Below are positions 36,933-44,432 of a stretch of 64,000 bases of DNA, piece after piece. The stretch's first letter is position 1. Every line of letters begins with the position of its first letter. The notes under the pieces are model-generated. The model saw only the letters and a program-made list of their open reading frames with translations, had not been told where the DNA came from and did not search any database. The DNA is taken from positions 8,370,001 through 8,434,000 of the forward strand of contig NZ_CP150356.1 of NCBI RefSeq assembly GCF_051521505.1, written 5' to 3'. Position numbers and translations under genes: made by a program. This DNA comes from Sorangium sp025924095. Its GTDB lineage: Bacteria > Myxococcota_A > Polyangia > Polyangiales > Polyangiaceae.

Positions 36933-37814
36933 ATGACCGGCAGCGCGCTCACCGGCGTCGGCCTCGGGCTCCGATGGGAGTTCCTCGACGAGGTGCTCAC
37001 GGCGCTCGATGCGCCCGGCGAGGGCGCGCGCGGGGCGGCGCTGCCCGTCCCCTTCTTCGAGCTCTCCCCCGAGAACTACATGCGCCGCGGCGGCTACTTC
37101 CCCGCCGCGATCGAGCGCGTCCGCGAGCACCGCGCGATCCTGACGCACGGGCTCACCCTGTCGGTCGGCGGGGTCGACCCGCTCGACGACGGCTACCTGC
37201 GCGCGCTGCGGGGGTTCGTCGATCGGCTCGATCCTCCCTTCCACAGCGATCACCTGTGCTTCTCCGGCGTGGACGGCAGGTTCCTCCACGACCTCCTGCC
37301 GCTCCCGCTCACCTCCGCGGCCGCCGCCCACGCCGCCGCCCGCATCCGCGAGACGGCGGATCGGCTCGAGCGCCCGATGGCGATCGAGAACATCACCACC
37401 TACCTGGTCCCGGGCCGCGCCTCGCTCGACGAGGCCGACTTCCTCGTCGAGGTGCTCGAGCGCGCCGGCTGCGGGCTCCTGCTCGACGTGAACAACGTCT
37501 ACGTCAACGCCCGGAACCACGGCTTCGACCCGGCCGCGTACCTGGAGAAAATTCCACCCGCACGGGTCGTCTCGATGCACGTGGCCGGGCACGAATGGCG
37601 CGACGACGCGGAGGTCCTCGTCGACACGCACGGCGCGCCGGTCATCGAGCCCGTGCTCGACCTGCTCGCCCGCGCGGTCGCGCGGACCGGGCCGGTGCCG
37701 GTGGTGCTGGAGCGCGACAACGACGTGCCGCCGCTCGATGCCCTGCTCGCGGAGCTCGCCGAGGTCGACGCGGCGTACCGGCGCGGGCTCGCGGCGCGCG
37801 AGGCGCGGGCGTGA
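36933..37814 (+). CDS. DUF692/MNIO family RiPP-modifying oxygenase (BufB/HvfB-like)
   Basis: The 293-residue product shows the complete DUF692 TIM-barrel metal-site pattern: FFELSPENYM (about residue 37), FHSDHLCFSG (about 105), AIENITTY, LLLDVNNVYVNARNHG, VSMHVAGHE, DTHGAP and VLERDNDVPP. These His, Asp, Glu and Asn residues coordinate two or three irons in MbnB and related MNIO enzymes, which convert peptide Cys into oxazolone/thioamide or 5-thiooxazole groups. The gene starts 31 bases after the putative precursor and overlaps its partner by 4 bases (GTGA). The arrangement is that of a bufferin/HvfABC-type operon. Confidence 0.9.
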   Translation: MTGSALTGVGLGLRWEFLDEVLTALDAPGEGARGAALPVPFFELSPENYMRRGGYFPAAIERVREHRAILTHGLTLSVGGVDPLDDGYLRALRGFVDRLDPPFHSDHLCFSGVDGRFLHDLLPLPLTSAAAAHAAARIRETADRLERPMAIENITTYLVPGRASLDEADFLVEVLERAGCGLLLDVNNVYVNARNHGFDPAAYLEKIPPARVVSMHVAGHEWRDDAEVLVDTHGAPVIEPVLDLLARAVARTGPVPVVLERDNDVPPLDALLAELAEVDAAYRRGLAAREARA

Positions 37815-38743
37815 GCGCGGCGCGCGGAGACGCGGGCGTGAGCGCGGCGCGCGCGGCGCTGAACGAGCCGCCGCCGGAGCTCGCGGCGCTGCAGCGGGCG
37901 CTCCAGCAGAGCGTGAGCGCGCCGGACGGCGAGGCGATCGCGGCCGATCCGCGCGCGTGGCTCGCCCGCGCCGGGCTCGAGGGGCCGGACCTCGAGGCGA
38001 TGGCCGCGCTCCCGCCGAAGCGGCTGCTGCTCTACCGGAGCCTGATCCGCCGCGGGCTGACAGGCGCGATCCGCGCCGGGATCCCGCGGACCGCGGCGCG
38101 CCTCGGCGCCCGGTTCGAGGCGGACGCGGCGCGCTTCCTCGACGTGGAGCTGCCCCGCTCGCGCTACCTCCGCGACGTCGCCTTCGAGTTCGTGGGCTTC
38201 GCGGCGCCGCGCTGGGCCGAGGACCCGGAGGTGCCCGCCTACCTCGCGGATCTCGCGCGCCATGAGCTCGCCGCCTTCGCGGCGTCGTTCGCCGAGCCGG
38301 ACGAGGAGGAGGCCGACGCGCCGGACGCAGCGGACGCAGCGGACGCGCCGGACGCAGCGGACGCGCGGGGCGCGCCGGCCTCCCGCGAGGAGCTCTCGCT
38401 CGACCGGGGCGTGCGCTTCCAGCGGGCCGCGGCGCTCGTGCGCTACGAGCACGCGGTCCACAGGCTGGAAGGCGGCGAGTCGGCGCGCGACGTGCCGGCG
38501 CGCGAGCCGACGCGCCTGCTCGTGTACCGCGACGCCGGGCACGAGGTCCGCTTCCTGGAGCTCACGCCCCTCGCGGCCGAGATCCTCGGCCGCCTCCTCG
38601 CGGGCGCCGCGCTCCGGGACGCTGTGGTCGAGGGCTGCGCTGCGCTGGGCCGCCCTGTCGACGGCCCGGTGCTGGAGAGCACCGCCGCCCTCCTGAGCGA
38701 CCTCGCCGAGCGCGGGGCGCTCCTCGGCACCGCCGCGCCGTGA
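37811..38743 (+). CDS. DUF2063-type partner protein of the MNIO enzyme (BufC/HvfC-like)
   Basis: The 310-residue product starts at a GTG overlapping the MNIO stop by 4 bases; a second GTG at 37838 lies in a short direct duplication and is an alternative. The N-terminal half matches the DUF2063 helical domain (LQRALQQSV; FEFVGFAAPRWAEDPEVPAYLADLARHELAAF). An acidic repeat linker of Ala-Asp-Ala-Pro-Asp type (about residues 170-190) follows, then a C-terminal winged-helix-like domain (LTPLAAEILGRLLAGAAL) of the kind that binds leader peptides. Partner proteins of this type bring the precursor to the MNIO enzyme. Supported by gene order and sequence pattern. Confidence 0.82.
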   Translation: MSAARGDAGVSAARAALNEPPPELAALQRALQQSVSAPDGEAIAADPRAWLARAGLEGPDLEAMAALPPKRLLLYRSLIRRGLTGAIRAGIPRTAARLGARFEADAARFLDVELPRSRYLRDVAFEFVGFAAPRWAEDPEVPAYLADLARHELAAFAASFAEPDEEEADAPDAADAADAPDAADARGAPASREELSLDRGVRFQRAAALVRYEHAVHRLEGGESARDVPAREPTRLLVYRDAGHEVRFLELTPLAAEILGRLLAGAALRDAVVEGCAALGRPVDGPVLESTAALLSDLAERGALLGTAAP

Positions 38744-38801
38744 CGCTTGCCCCGCGGCGCTGGCCGGGGGTAACGCATGCTCGGAGGACGTCGATCGGTC
38801 G
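38740..38801 (+). promoter_or_regulatory. Leader conserved with that of the gene at 44433
   Basis: The 62 bases before the ATG at 38802 align along their whole length, with one length difference, to the 63 bases before the ATG at 44433. Shared core: CGCTTGCCCCGCGGCGC, then CCGGGG and TAAC. TTGCCC (from 38747) and TAACG 17-18 bases later could be -35 and -10 elements, giving a short transcript leader. The conservation suggests the same sigma factor controls both genes. Confidence 0.6.
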
Positions 38802-39866
38802 ATGCAGCGCACACTCTTCTCGCTCGTCGCTGCGGCGCTCATCGCAGCGGCGCGCCCCGCGCGCGCGTCCTCCGGGGAGCAGACGGCATCGCTGAGCTGG
38901 GTCCGGCTCGCTGGCGCCGAGGCGTGCGTCGGGACGCGCGCGCTCGCGCAGGCGGTGGAGGCGCGCCTCGGGCGCGCGGCGCTCGTCTCGGCCGCCCGGG
39001 CCGACCTCACGATCGAGGGGCGCATCGAGCCGGGCGGCTCCGGCGGGTGGCGCGCGGTGATCGCGGTCGCCGATGCGGAAGACGCGCTGCTCGGGACGCG
39101 CGAGATCGCCACGACGTCGCCGCGCTGCAGGGCGATCGACGACGAGCTCGCCCTGGCCATCGCGCTCATGATCGACCCCAGCGCGAAGCTGTCCCCGAGC
39201 GCGCCGCCTCCTCTGGCCACGCCGGCGCCGCCTCCGACGCCATCGCCCGCGCCCTCGCCGCCGCCGCCGCAGGTCATCGTGCAGCGCATCCTGATCCCGG
39301 CCCCCCCGCCGGCCCCCCCGCCGGCGCCTCCGCCTCCGCCGCCGGCGCCGTGGCGCATCGAGGTCGGGGCCGGTCCGCTCTTCGGGCTCGGCCTCCTGCC
39401 CGCGCCCGGCGTCGCCGCCGTGATCCGCGCGCGCCTCACGCCGCCCGGGTCCTGGTCGTTCGAGGTCGGGGGGGCGGTCTGGGCCCCGAACGAAACGACA
39501 GCCGGCGCCTTCACGACGCGCTTCTCCTGGGGCGAGGGGTTCGTGTCCGTGTGCCCCGTCTCGATCGGGAGCGCCACGCGGCTCTCCGCGTGTGCGGGCG
39601 CCCGCCTCGGCGCGCTCCGCGTCAACGGCATCGGGTTCGGCGTCGACCGGACCGACGAGCGCCTGACCGCGGGCGGCACGCTCGACGTTCGTCTCTCCCG
39701 GCGGCTCATCGGCCCGCTCACCGCCGGCGGCGGCCTCGGGCTGATCGTGCCGCTCGTGCGAGACACCTTCTACTACATCGATGGGCAGGGCCGGAGCCGC
39801 GAGGTCTTCCAGATGGCGCCGCTCGCCGGGACGGCGGACGTCCTGCTCGGCGTCGATTTCCCCTGA
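38802..39866 (+). CDS. Exported protein with Pro-rich linker and C-terminal barrel-like domain
   Basis: The 354-residue product has a signal peptide (cleavage near RPARASS). An N-terminal globular domain (about 25-120) with a TATS-type strand pattern is followed by a long proline-rich linker (about 130-185, runs of APPP) and a beta-rich C-terminal half (about 190-354) with barrel-like alternation, ending in Phe-Pro. The combination of an envelope domain, a Pro linker and a sigma factor gene 92 bases downstream is common in myxobacterial ECF loci, where such proteins are regulators or targets. No family recognised. Confidence 0.7.
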   Translation: MQRTLFSLVAAALIAAARPARASSGEQTASLSWVRLAGAEACVGTRALAQAVEARLGRAALVSAARADLTIEGRIEPGGSGGWRAVIAVADAEDALLGTREIATTSPRCRAIDDELALAIALMIDPSAKLSPSAPPPLATPAPPPTPSPAPSPPPPQVIVQRILIPAPPPAPPPAPPPPPPAPWRIEVGAGPLFGLGLLPAPGVAAVIRARLTPPGSWSFEVGGAVWAPNETTAGAFTTRFSWGEGFVSVCPVSIGSATRLSACAGARLGALRVNGIGFGVDRTDERLTAGGTLDVRLSRRLIGPLTAGGGLGLIVPLVRDTFYYIDGQGRSREVFQMAPLAGTADVLLGVDFP

Positions 39867-39958
39867 TCGACGCTCGGCATCGCTTTTCTTTCATAAAAAC
39901 TCGTCCTTGCGGCCATGAAGGGCTGGAGCCGGCCTTCCTTGGGCCCCGGCCTCGCGCG

Positions 39959-40498
39959 ATGACCCTGGAGGAGATCTTCGAAGAGAACGCGGCGTACGTG
40001 TGGCGCGTGCTGCGAAGGCTCGGCGTCGGCGAGGCCGACGTCGAGGACGTCTGCCAGGAAGTCTTCCTCATGGTCCATCGGAAGCTCGACACCTTCGACG
40101 GCAGCTCGGCGCTGCGCACGTGGCTCTACGGCATCTGCCTGCGGCTCGCGTCGGAGTACCGGAGGCGCCCGCACCGGAGGCGCGAAGAGGTGGCCGACAC
40201 CGTCCCCGAGCAGGTCATGGCGGCGCCGCAGGACGAGACCCTCGATCGCCGCCGCGCGCTCGACCGGCTCGACGCGGCGCTCGATCAGCTCGACGACGAC
40301 AAGCGCGCCGTGTTCGTCCTGCACGAGATCGAGCAGCTGCCGATGGCGGAGATCGCGAAGGCGGCGGGGTGCCCGCTGCAGACGGCGTACTCGCGGCTGC
40401 GCGCGGCGCGGGCGCAGATCGAGGCGGCGATGCGCCGGCACGAGCTCGGCGCGCCGCGGGCCGGGGCCGCGCGGATGACCGAGGGGAGCAGCGTATGA
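39959..40498 (+). CDS. ECF RNA polymerase sigma factor
   Basis: The 179-residue product has sigma region 2 (YVWRVLRRLGVGEADVEDVCQ and the -10-recognition helix FLMVHRKLDTF; ALRTWLYGICLRLASEY) and region 4 (LDDDKRAVFVLHEIEQLP; PLQTAYSRLRAARAQ). The length and two-domain layout are typical ECF. The following gene starts within its stop codon (ATGA overlap) and encodes a single-pass membrane protein, as expected for a coupled anti-sigma factor. Its regulon is likely to include neighbouring envelope genes. Confidence 0.92.
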   Translation: MTLEEIFEENAAYVWRVLRRLGVGEADVEDVCQEVFLMVHRKLDTFDGSSALRTWLYGICLRLASEYRRRPHRRREEVADTVPEQVMAAPQDETLDRRRALDRLDAALDQLDDDKRAVFVLHEIEQLPMAEIAKAAGCPLQTAYSRLRAARAQIEAAMRRHELGAPRAGAARMTEGSSV

Positions 40499-41406
40499 GC
40501 GGCGATCCTCGCAAGATGAGCGGTTCGGGCGGCGGCCCGGACGCGCTCGGCGTGGCCCTCGAAGCGGCCCGGCGCGACGCGCCGGACAAGGCGCAGCTCG
40601 CGCGGCTCGCGGCGCGGTTGCCGCTCCGCCTGCCGGGCGGACCGGGAGGCGGCAAGGACCCCGGCGGCCCGGCGGAGGGCGGCGGCCCGGCGGAGGGCGG
40701 CGGCGCGGGCGCGCCGGCGATCGGCGGTGGCGCGGGCGCGCCGGCGGCGCTCGCTCCGGCAGGGATCGCCGCGGCGGGGGCTGGCGCACCGCCGTCGGTG
40801 CTCTCCGGCCTGGCGGTCGGCGCTGCGCTGGGCGTCGTCCTCGTCGGGGCGGTGTGGCTCATGCCGTCGCGCTCGCAGCCGCCGCCCGCGCCGCTCGCGC
40901 CGACAGGGGCCGCGGTGGTCGCGACCGCAACGCCGAGGGGGGCCGCGGCAGCGCCTGCCGCGGAAGCGCCGGAGATGCCCGCGGAAGCGCCCCCTGCGAC
41001 GGCGCCGCGCGCGCCTGCTCCGGAGCCGCCCCGCGCGCCTGCTCCGGAGCCAGCGAGCGCGCCGCTGCCCGCGCGCGCGTCCGCCTCGACGACCGGCGCG
41101 CCGGCGGCGGGCGGCTCGGCGCTGCCCGACGCGGAGACGGAGCTCGGCCTGCTGCAGCGCGCGCAGGAGGCGCTCGCGGCGCGCCCTGCGGAGGCGCTCG
41201 CGCTCGCCGACGCCCACCGCGGGCGCTTCCCGGGCGGCGCGCTCGCCCAGGAGCGCGAAGTGATCGCGGTCGGCGCCCTGAAGGCGCTCGGCCGCGGCGG
41301 CGAGGCGCTCGCTCGCGCGCACCGTTTCATTGCGGAGCACCCGAGCTCTGCCTACCGCCGCAGGCTCGAGATCCTCGTTCCGGAGCTGAGAGGCGAGCAG
41401 CGCTGA
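40495..41406 (+). CDS. Single-pass membrane protein coupled to ECF sigma factor (candidate anti-sigma)
   Basis: The 303-residue product overlaps the sigma gene by 4 bases. A cytoplasmic N-terminus of about 40 residues (DALGVALEAARRDAPDKAQ) and a Gly/Ala/Pro stretch precede one membrane segment (VLSGLAVGAALGVVLVGAV, about residues 100-120). The outer part is an Ala/Pro-rich linker plus a C-terminal helical TPR-like region (LLQRAQEALAARPAEALALADAH, about 215-300). No zinc-binding HxxxCxxC motif was seen. The short N-terminus could bind the sigma factor; a structural role is the alternative. Confidence 0.72.
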   Translation: MSGDPRKMSGSGGGPDALGVALEAARRDAPDKAQLARLAARLPLRLPGGPGGGKDPGGPAEGGGPAEGGGAGAPAIGGGAGAPAALAPAGIAAAGAGAPPSVLSGLAVGAALGVVLVGAVWLMPSRSQPPPAPLAPTGAAVVATATPRGAAAAPAAEAPEMPAEAPPATAPRAPAPEPPRAPAPEPASAPLPARASASTTGAPAAGGSALPDAETELGLLQRAQEALAARPAEALALADAHRGRFPGGALAQEREVIAVGALKALGRGGEALARAHRFIAEHPSSAYRRRLEILVPELRGEQR

Positions 41407-41486
41407 CAGGAGGCAGCGGGCCGCCATGGCCGCAGCGAGGTCGGGGCGAAAGGCGGTGGATCTCTCGAGATCTCGATCCACGAGCG

Positions 41487-41657
41487 TTGCCGCCCCCCGA
41501 CGTCGGAGGAGGCGACTGCTCTCCTGGCGGCGGAGGCCGCTTCATCCGAGGCACGATCGAGATCGTGAGTGTCGATGCACTGGAGCTCGTGATCAGGATC
41601 GAGGGGACATGCACCTTCGAGATCGACGTCAGCGGCGTCCACACCGCGCCCCGCTGC
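41487..41657 (+). pseudogene. Remnant of a paralogue of the downstream lipoprotein
   Basis: This 171-base stretch translates as PPPDVGGGDC, then GTIEIVSVDALELVIRIEGT and SGVHTAPRC. It aligns with the C-terminal end of the lipoprotein at 41864-42637 (SPDSGGGC; GTLEIVSIDAAEVVLRLSGT; NGEHTAARC). It has no start, signal peptide or proper stop, so it is the tail of a lost duplicate. The remaining bases of the 457-base gap hold no gene. Confidence 0.7.
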
Positions 41658-41863
41658 CCGCGGCAGCGCCGCCGGCCGCTTTCGCGCGGCGCTGCGGCTC
41701 GTCCTTCTCGCTGCTGCTGCCTCGCGCGGCGCCACCGCCTCCGCCTCGCGCAGAGCCACCGTCGCACCCGGACGAGAAATCGATCGGGGGATCATAAAAA
41801 CATACGATTGACGCCATTCATCGAGTGACGACGGGCTGCGCTTACAAGCCCGGGGAGATATGA

Positions 41864-42637
41864 ATGCGACATCTCGTGGACACATCCATTTCCTTGTTTT
41901 TCGGGCTCATGATGCTCCAGACCTTCGCCGCCGGATGCACCGCCCGGGTGCAGGTCGGCGATGACAGCGGCAGCGGCGATCAAGAGGTCGGGTCCCATGG
42001 CGCCGCCGGAGTGGTCGAGTCGTCCGCCGGCAGCGGCGGCGCCGACGGCGGCGTCACCTCCACCTCGGTGACCAGCGTTGCGGTCAGCTCCGGCGGCTTC
42101 ATCTCCACCTCGGGGAGCAGCGTTGCGGTCGGGGCCGGCGGGGGCGGCTCCACCTCGGGGAGCAACGTTGCGGTCGGCTCCGGCGGGGGCGGCTCTGCGC
42201 CGACAGTCGGCGCGATCGCGTTCTTCAGAATTGACACCCCCGGCGAACAGCCGAACGACTCCGGGAGCAGTGCCTCCGTGGGCGGCGGGCCGGGCACCGA
42301 TCCGTACGATCTCTTCTTCGCCATCGGCGTCCCGGTGAGCTCCTGCGCGGAGCTATCCAGTGGCCCCCGCTGCGGCGACTGGCAGCTGGGCATCAGCATT
42401 CCCCCTGCGCTGCAGGTGCCCGGCATCATCGATCTGAGCGCGCCGGAGGTGTGGTCGTACTACGTTGCGAGCAGCCCCGACAGCGGAGGCGGCTGCTGGT
42501 CGGGCGAGGGCGACTTCGTGTCCGGCACGCTCGAGATCGTGAGCATCGACGCCGCGGAGGTCGTGCTCCGGCTGAGCGGCACCGATACCCTCCATTTCAA
42601 CGCCAACGGCGAACACACCGCAGCTCGATGCCGCTGA
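41864..42637 (+). CDS. Gly/Ser-linker lipoprotein with internal repeats
   Basis: The 257-residue product has a lipobox (QTFAAGCTA). A flexible linker contains repeated STSGSSVAVGAGGGG-type units (about residues 66-110, also visible as 45-bp DNA repeats). The C-terminal domain, about 140 residues, has five Cys (SSCAELSSGPRCGDW; GGGCWSGEGDF; the terminal ARCR) and ends with strands GTLEIVSIDAAEVVLRL. A degenerate copy of this end lies directly upstream at 41487-41657, so the gene arose in a tandem duplication. Function unknown; surface exposure is likely. Confidence 0.75.
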   Translation: MRHLVDTSISLFFGLMMLQTFAAGCTARVQVGDDSGSGDQEVGSHGAAGVVESSAGSGGADGGVTSTSVTSVAVSSGGFISTSGSSVAVGAGGGGSTSGSNVAVGSGGGGSAPTVGAIAFFRIDTPGEQPNDSGSSASVGGGPGTDPYDLFFAIGVPVSSCAELSSGPRCGDWQLGISIPPALQVPGIIDLSAPEVWSYYVASSPDSGGGCWSGEGDFVSGTLEIVSIDAAEVVLRLSGTDTLHFNANGEHTAARCR

Positions 42638-42880
42638 GCCGCGCGCGGAATGCGCGCCGGCCCGCGAGCGCGAGAGGAGCCTGAGCGGCCAGGCCCGAGC
42701 GGCCATCGAGGCCTCGAACGCCCGGGCAAACGTCGGGCAGGCATGTCGCCGTCGCGAGGTGCTGGTGGATCCGGGCGACCTGCGCGTGGCCGACGACGGA
42801 CCGAGCGCGACGGCTCTCCTGGCCTCTCGCGCACCGCGCTACGCGCCACCGCGCGGAGGGTGTATACCGGCGGAGCCGTC

Positions 42881-43594
42881 ATGGATGAGCCCGCTCTCAA
42901 TGCAGCCATGGACCGGTACGCGTGCGGCGACGCGCGCGCGTTCCCGGAGCTGCACCGCGCGCTCTCGGCGCGCCTCCTCGCGTATCTCACCCGCATGTGC
43001 GGCTCCGAGACGCTCGCGGGCGACCTGACGCAGGAGACGTTCCTGCGGATGCACCGCGCCCGATCGACCTTCGCCCGGGGCGGCGCCGTCGCGCCGTGGG
43101 CGTACGCCATCGCCCGGAACGCCTACCTCGACCACGCGCGCGCCCAGAAGCACCGCAATACCGAGCGCCTCCCGAGCGATCCGGGCGCGGAGCCGCCGGA
43201 CGCGCACGGCGCCGACGGCGAGGCGGTCGCGATCGCCTCCGAGACGGCGCGGGCGGTCGAGCGCGTGCTCTTGTGCCTCCCGGCGTCGCAGCGCGAGGCG
43301 TTCATCCTGCTCCGGTACGAGGGGCTGAGCGTGCAGGACGCCGCGGCGGTCCTGGGGACGACCGCGACCGCGGTGAAGCTCCGCGCATTCCGCGCCTACG
43401 AGGCGCTGCGCGCCGCGCTCGAGGAGCTCAAGCGGCGGCCCGAGGCGGAACGAGGCGCCGGCAGGAGCGTAGAGAACAAGAGCGTAGAGAAGGGCATGGA
43501 GAAGGGCGACAGGCCCGCGGCCGCGAGGCCGGAGCGGAGCGGCCGCCGTGGCAAGGGGCAGGCGGGCGTCCGGGGAGGTGCCGATGGCGAATGA
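42881..43594 (+). CDS. ECF RNA polymerase sigma factor (NrsF-associated type)
   Basis: The 237-residue product has sigma region 2 (LLAYLTRMCGSETLAGDLTQETFLR; GGAVAPWAYAIARNAYLDHAR) and region 4 (LPASQREAFILLRYEGLS; AAAVLGTTATAVKLRAFRAYEALR). A basic, low-complexity tail of about 45 residues follows region 4 and overlaps the next gene by 11 bases. The next gene encodes a DUF1109/NrsF-like polytopic protein. Sigma factors with such partners (SigF/NrsF of Caulobacter) respond to metal and oxidative stress and control bufferin operons, which matches the MNIO operon 4 kb upstream. Confidence 0.92.
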   Translation: MDEPALNAAMDRYACGDARAFPELHRALSARLLAYLTRMCGSETLAGDLTQETFLRMHRARSTFARGGAVAPWAYAIARNAYLDHARAQKHRNTERLPSDPGAEPPDAHGADGEAVAIASETARAVERVLLCLPASQREAFILLRYEGLSVQDAAAVLGTTATAVKLRAFRAYEALRAALEELKRRPEAERGAGRSVENKSVEKGMEKGDRPAAARPERSGRRGKGQAGVRGGADGE

Positions 43595-44276
43595 GCACGA
43601 CCTGCTGAGGGGGATCGAGGACATCCCGGATCCCGCGGCCCACCTCGCCGCGCGCCCGCCGCCCGCCCTGGCCGAGGCGCCGGCCGAGGCGCCGGCCGAG
43701 CCGTCGCTGACGCGCCCGGCGCGCGAGCGCCGCGCCCTGAGCGCGACCCTGGCCGGGCTCGCCTGGATCCTGCTCTTCAGCTGGGGCGAGGGCCTCCGCG
43801 ACGACCTCGGGTCTCCCCGGGTGGCCGTCCCGCTCGCCGTCGCGGCGGTGCTCTCGGGCCTCGGCCTGCTGCTCGCGCTGAGGCCGCGCGCCCGGGGGCT
43901 GCCGGCGAGCGTGAGGGCGATCCAGGCGCTCGCCGTCGCGGTGCCGGTCGGGTTCCTGGCCGCGGCCGTCGTGAGGTCGGGCGTGGCCGACCCGCCGGTG
44001 CCTCTGGAGCTGCACCTCCGGTGCGTCGCGAGCGCCCTCTGCACGGCGCTCGTGCCGTTCGCGCTGGCGGCGCTCGTGCTGCGCCGCTCGTTCCTCTCGG
44101 CGCCGGCGTGGCGCGGCGCCGCGATCGGGTCCCTGTGCGGCCTCGGGGTGGTGGTTGGCCTCGAGGCCCACTGCGCGCTCGACGATCTCCTCCACGTCGC
44201 CGTCGCCCACGGCCTCCCGATCGCGGCCGGCGCGCTCCTCGGCGCCGCCGCCGGGGCGCTGCGCGGGCGCGCCTGA
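43584..44276 (+). CDS. NrsF/DUF1109-like polytopic anti-sigma factor
   Basis: The 230-residue product has a cytoplasmic N-terminus of about 65 residues and six hydrophobic segments (about 68-230). The fifth/sixth region contains Cys-His and His-Gly-Leu-Pro (EAHCALDDLLHVAVAHGLPI), matching the DUF1109/NrsF end motif, and further Cys in RCVASALC and GSLCGL. In Caulobacter NrsF, conserved Cys are needed for sensing metal or oxidant and releasing SigF. The gene overlaps the sigma gene by 11 bases with GGGGAGGTGCCG before its ATG, so coupled translation is expected. Confidence 0.8.
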   Translation: MANEHDLLRGIEDIPDPAAHLAARPPPALAEAPAEAPAEPSLTRPARERRALSATLAGLAWILLFSWGEGLRDDLGSPRVAVPLAVAAVLSGLGLLLALRPRARGLPASVRAIQALAVAVPVGFLAAAVVRSGVADPPVPLELHLRCVASALCTALVPFALAALVLRRSFLSAPAWRGAAIGSLCGLGVVVGLEAHCALDDLLHVAVAHGLPIAAGALLGAAAGALRGRA

Positions 44277-44369
44277 AGCGCCGCGCCGCATCGTACGCCC
44301 TCCCCGGAAAGCGCCGCGCGGGGCGCATCGGCCGAGCACGCCTCGCCCCGCGTCGCGACGGGGAGCGCC

Positions 44370-44432
44370 GTGGCGCTTGCCCCGCGGCGCGGTCCGGGGA
44401 TAACCCAGGTCCAGGTGAACGTGGATCGAACG
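44370..44432 (+). promoter_or_regulatory. Leader conserved with that of the gene at 38802
   Basis: Same element as at 38740-38801: CGCTTGCCCCGCGGCGC, CCGGGG, TAAC, and ATCG-rich bases up to the ATG. Similarity continues into the first codons (ATGCAGCGCAC in both). A shared promoter and a common origin of the 5' ends are both implied. Confidence 0.6.
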
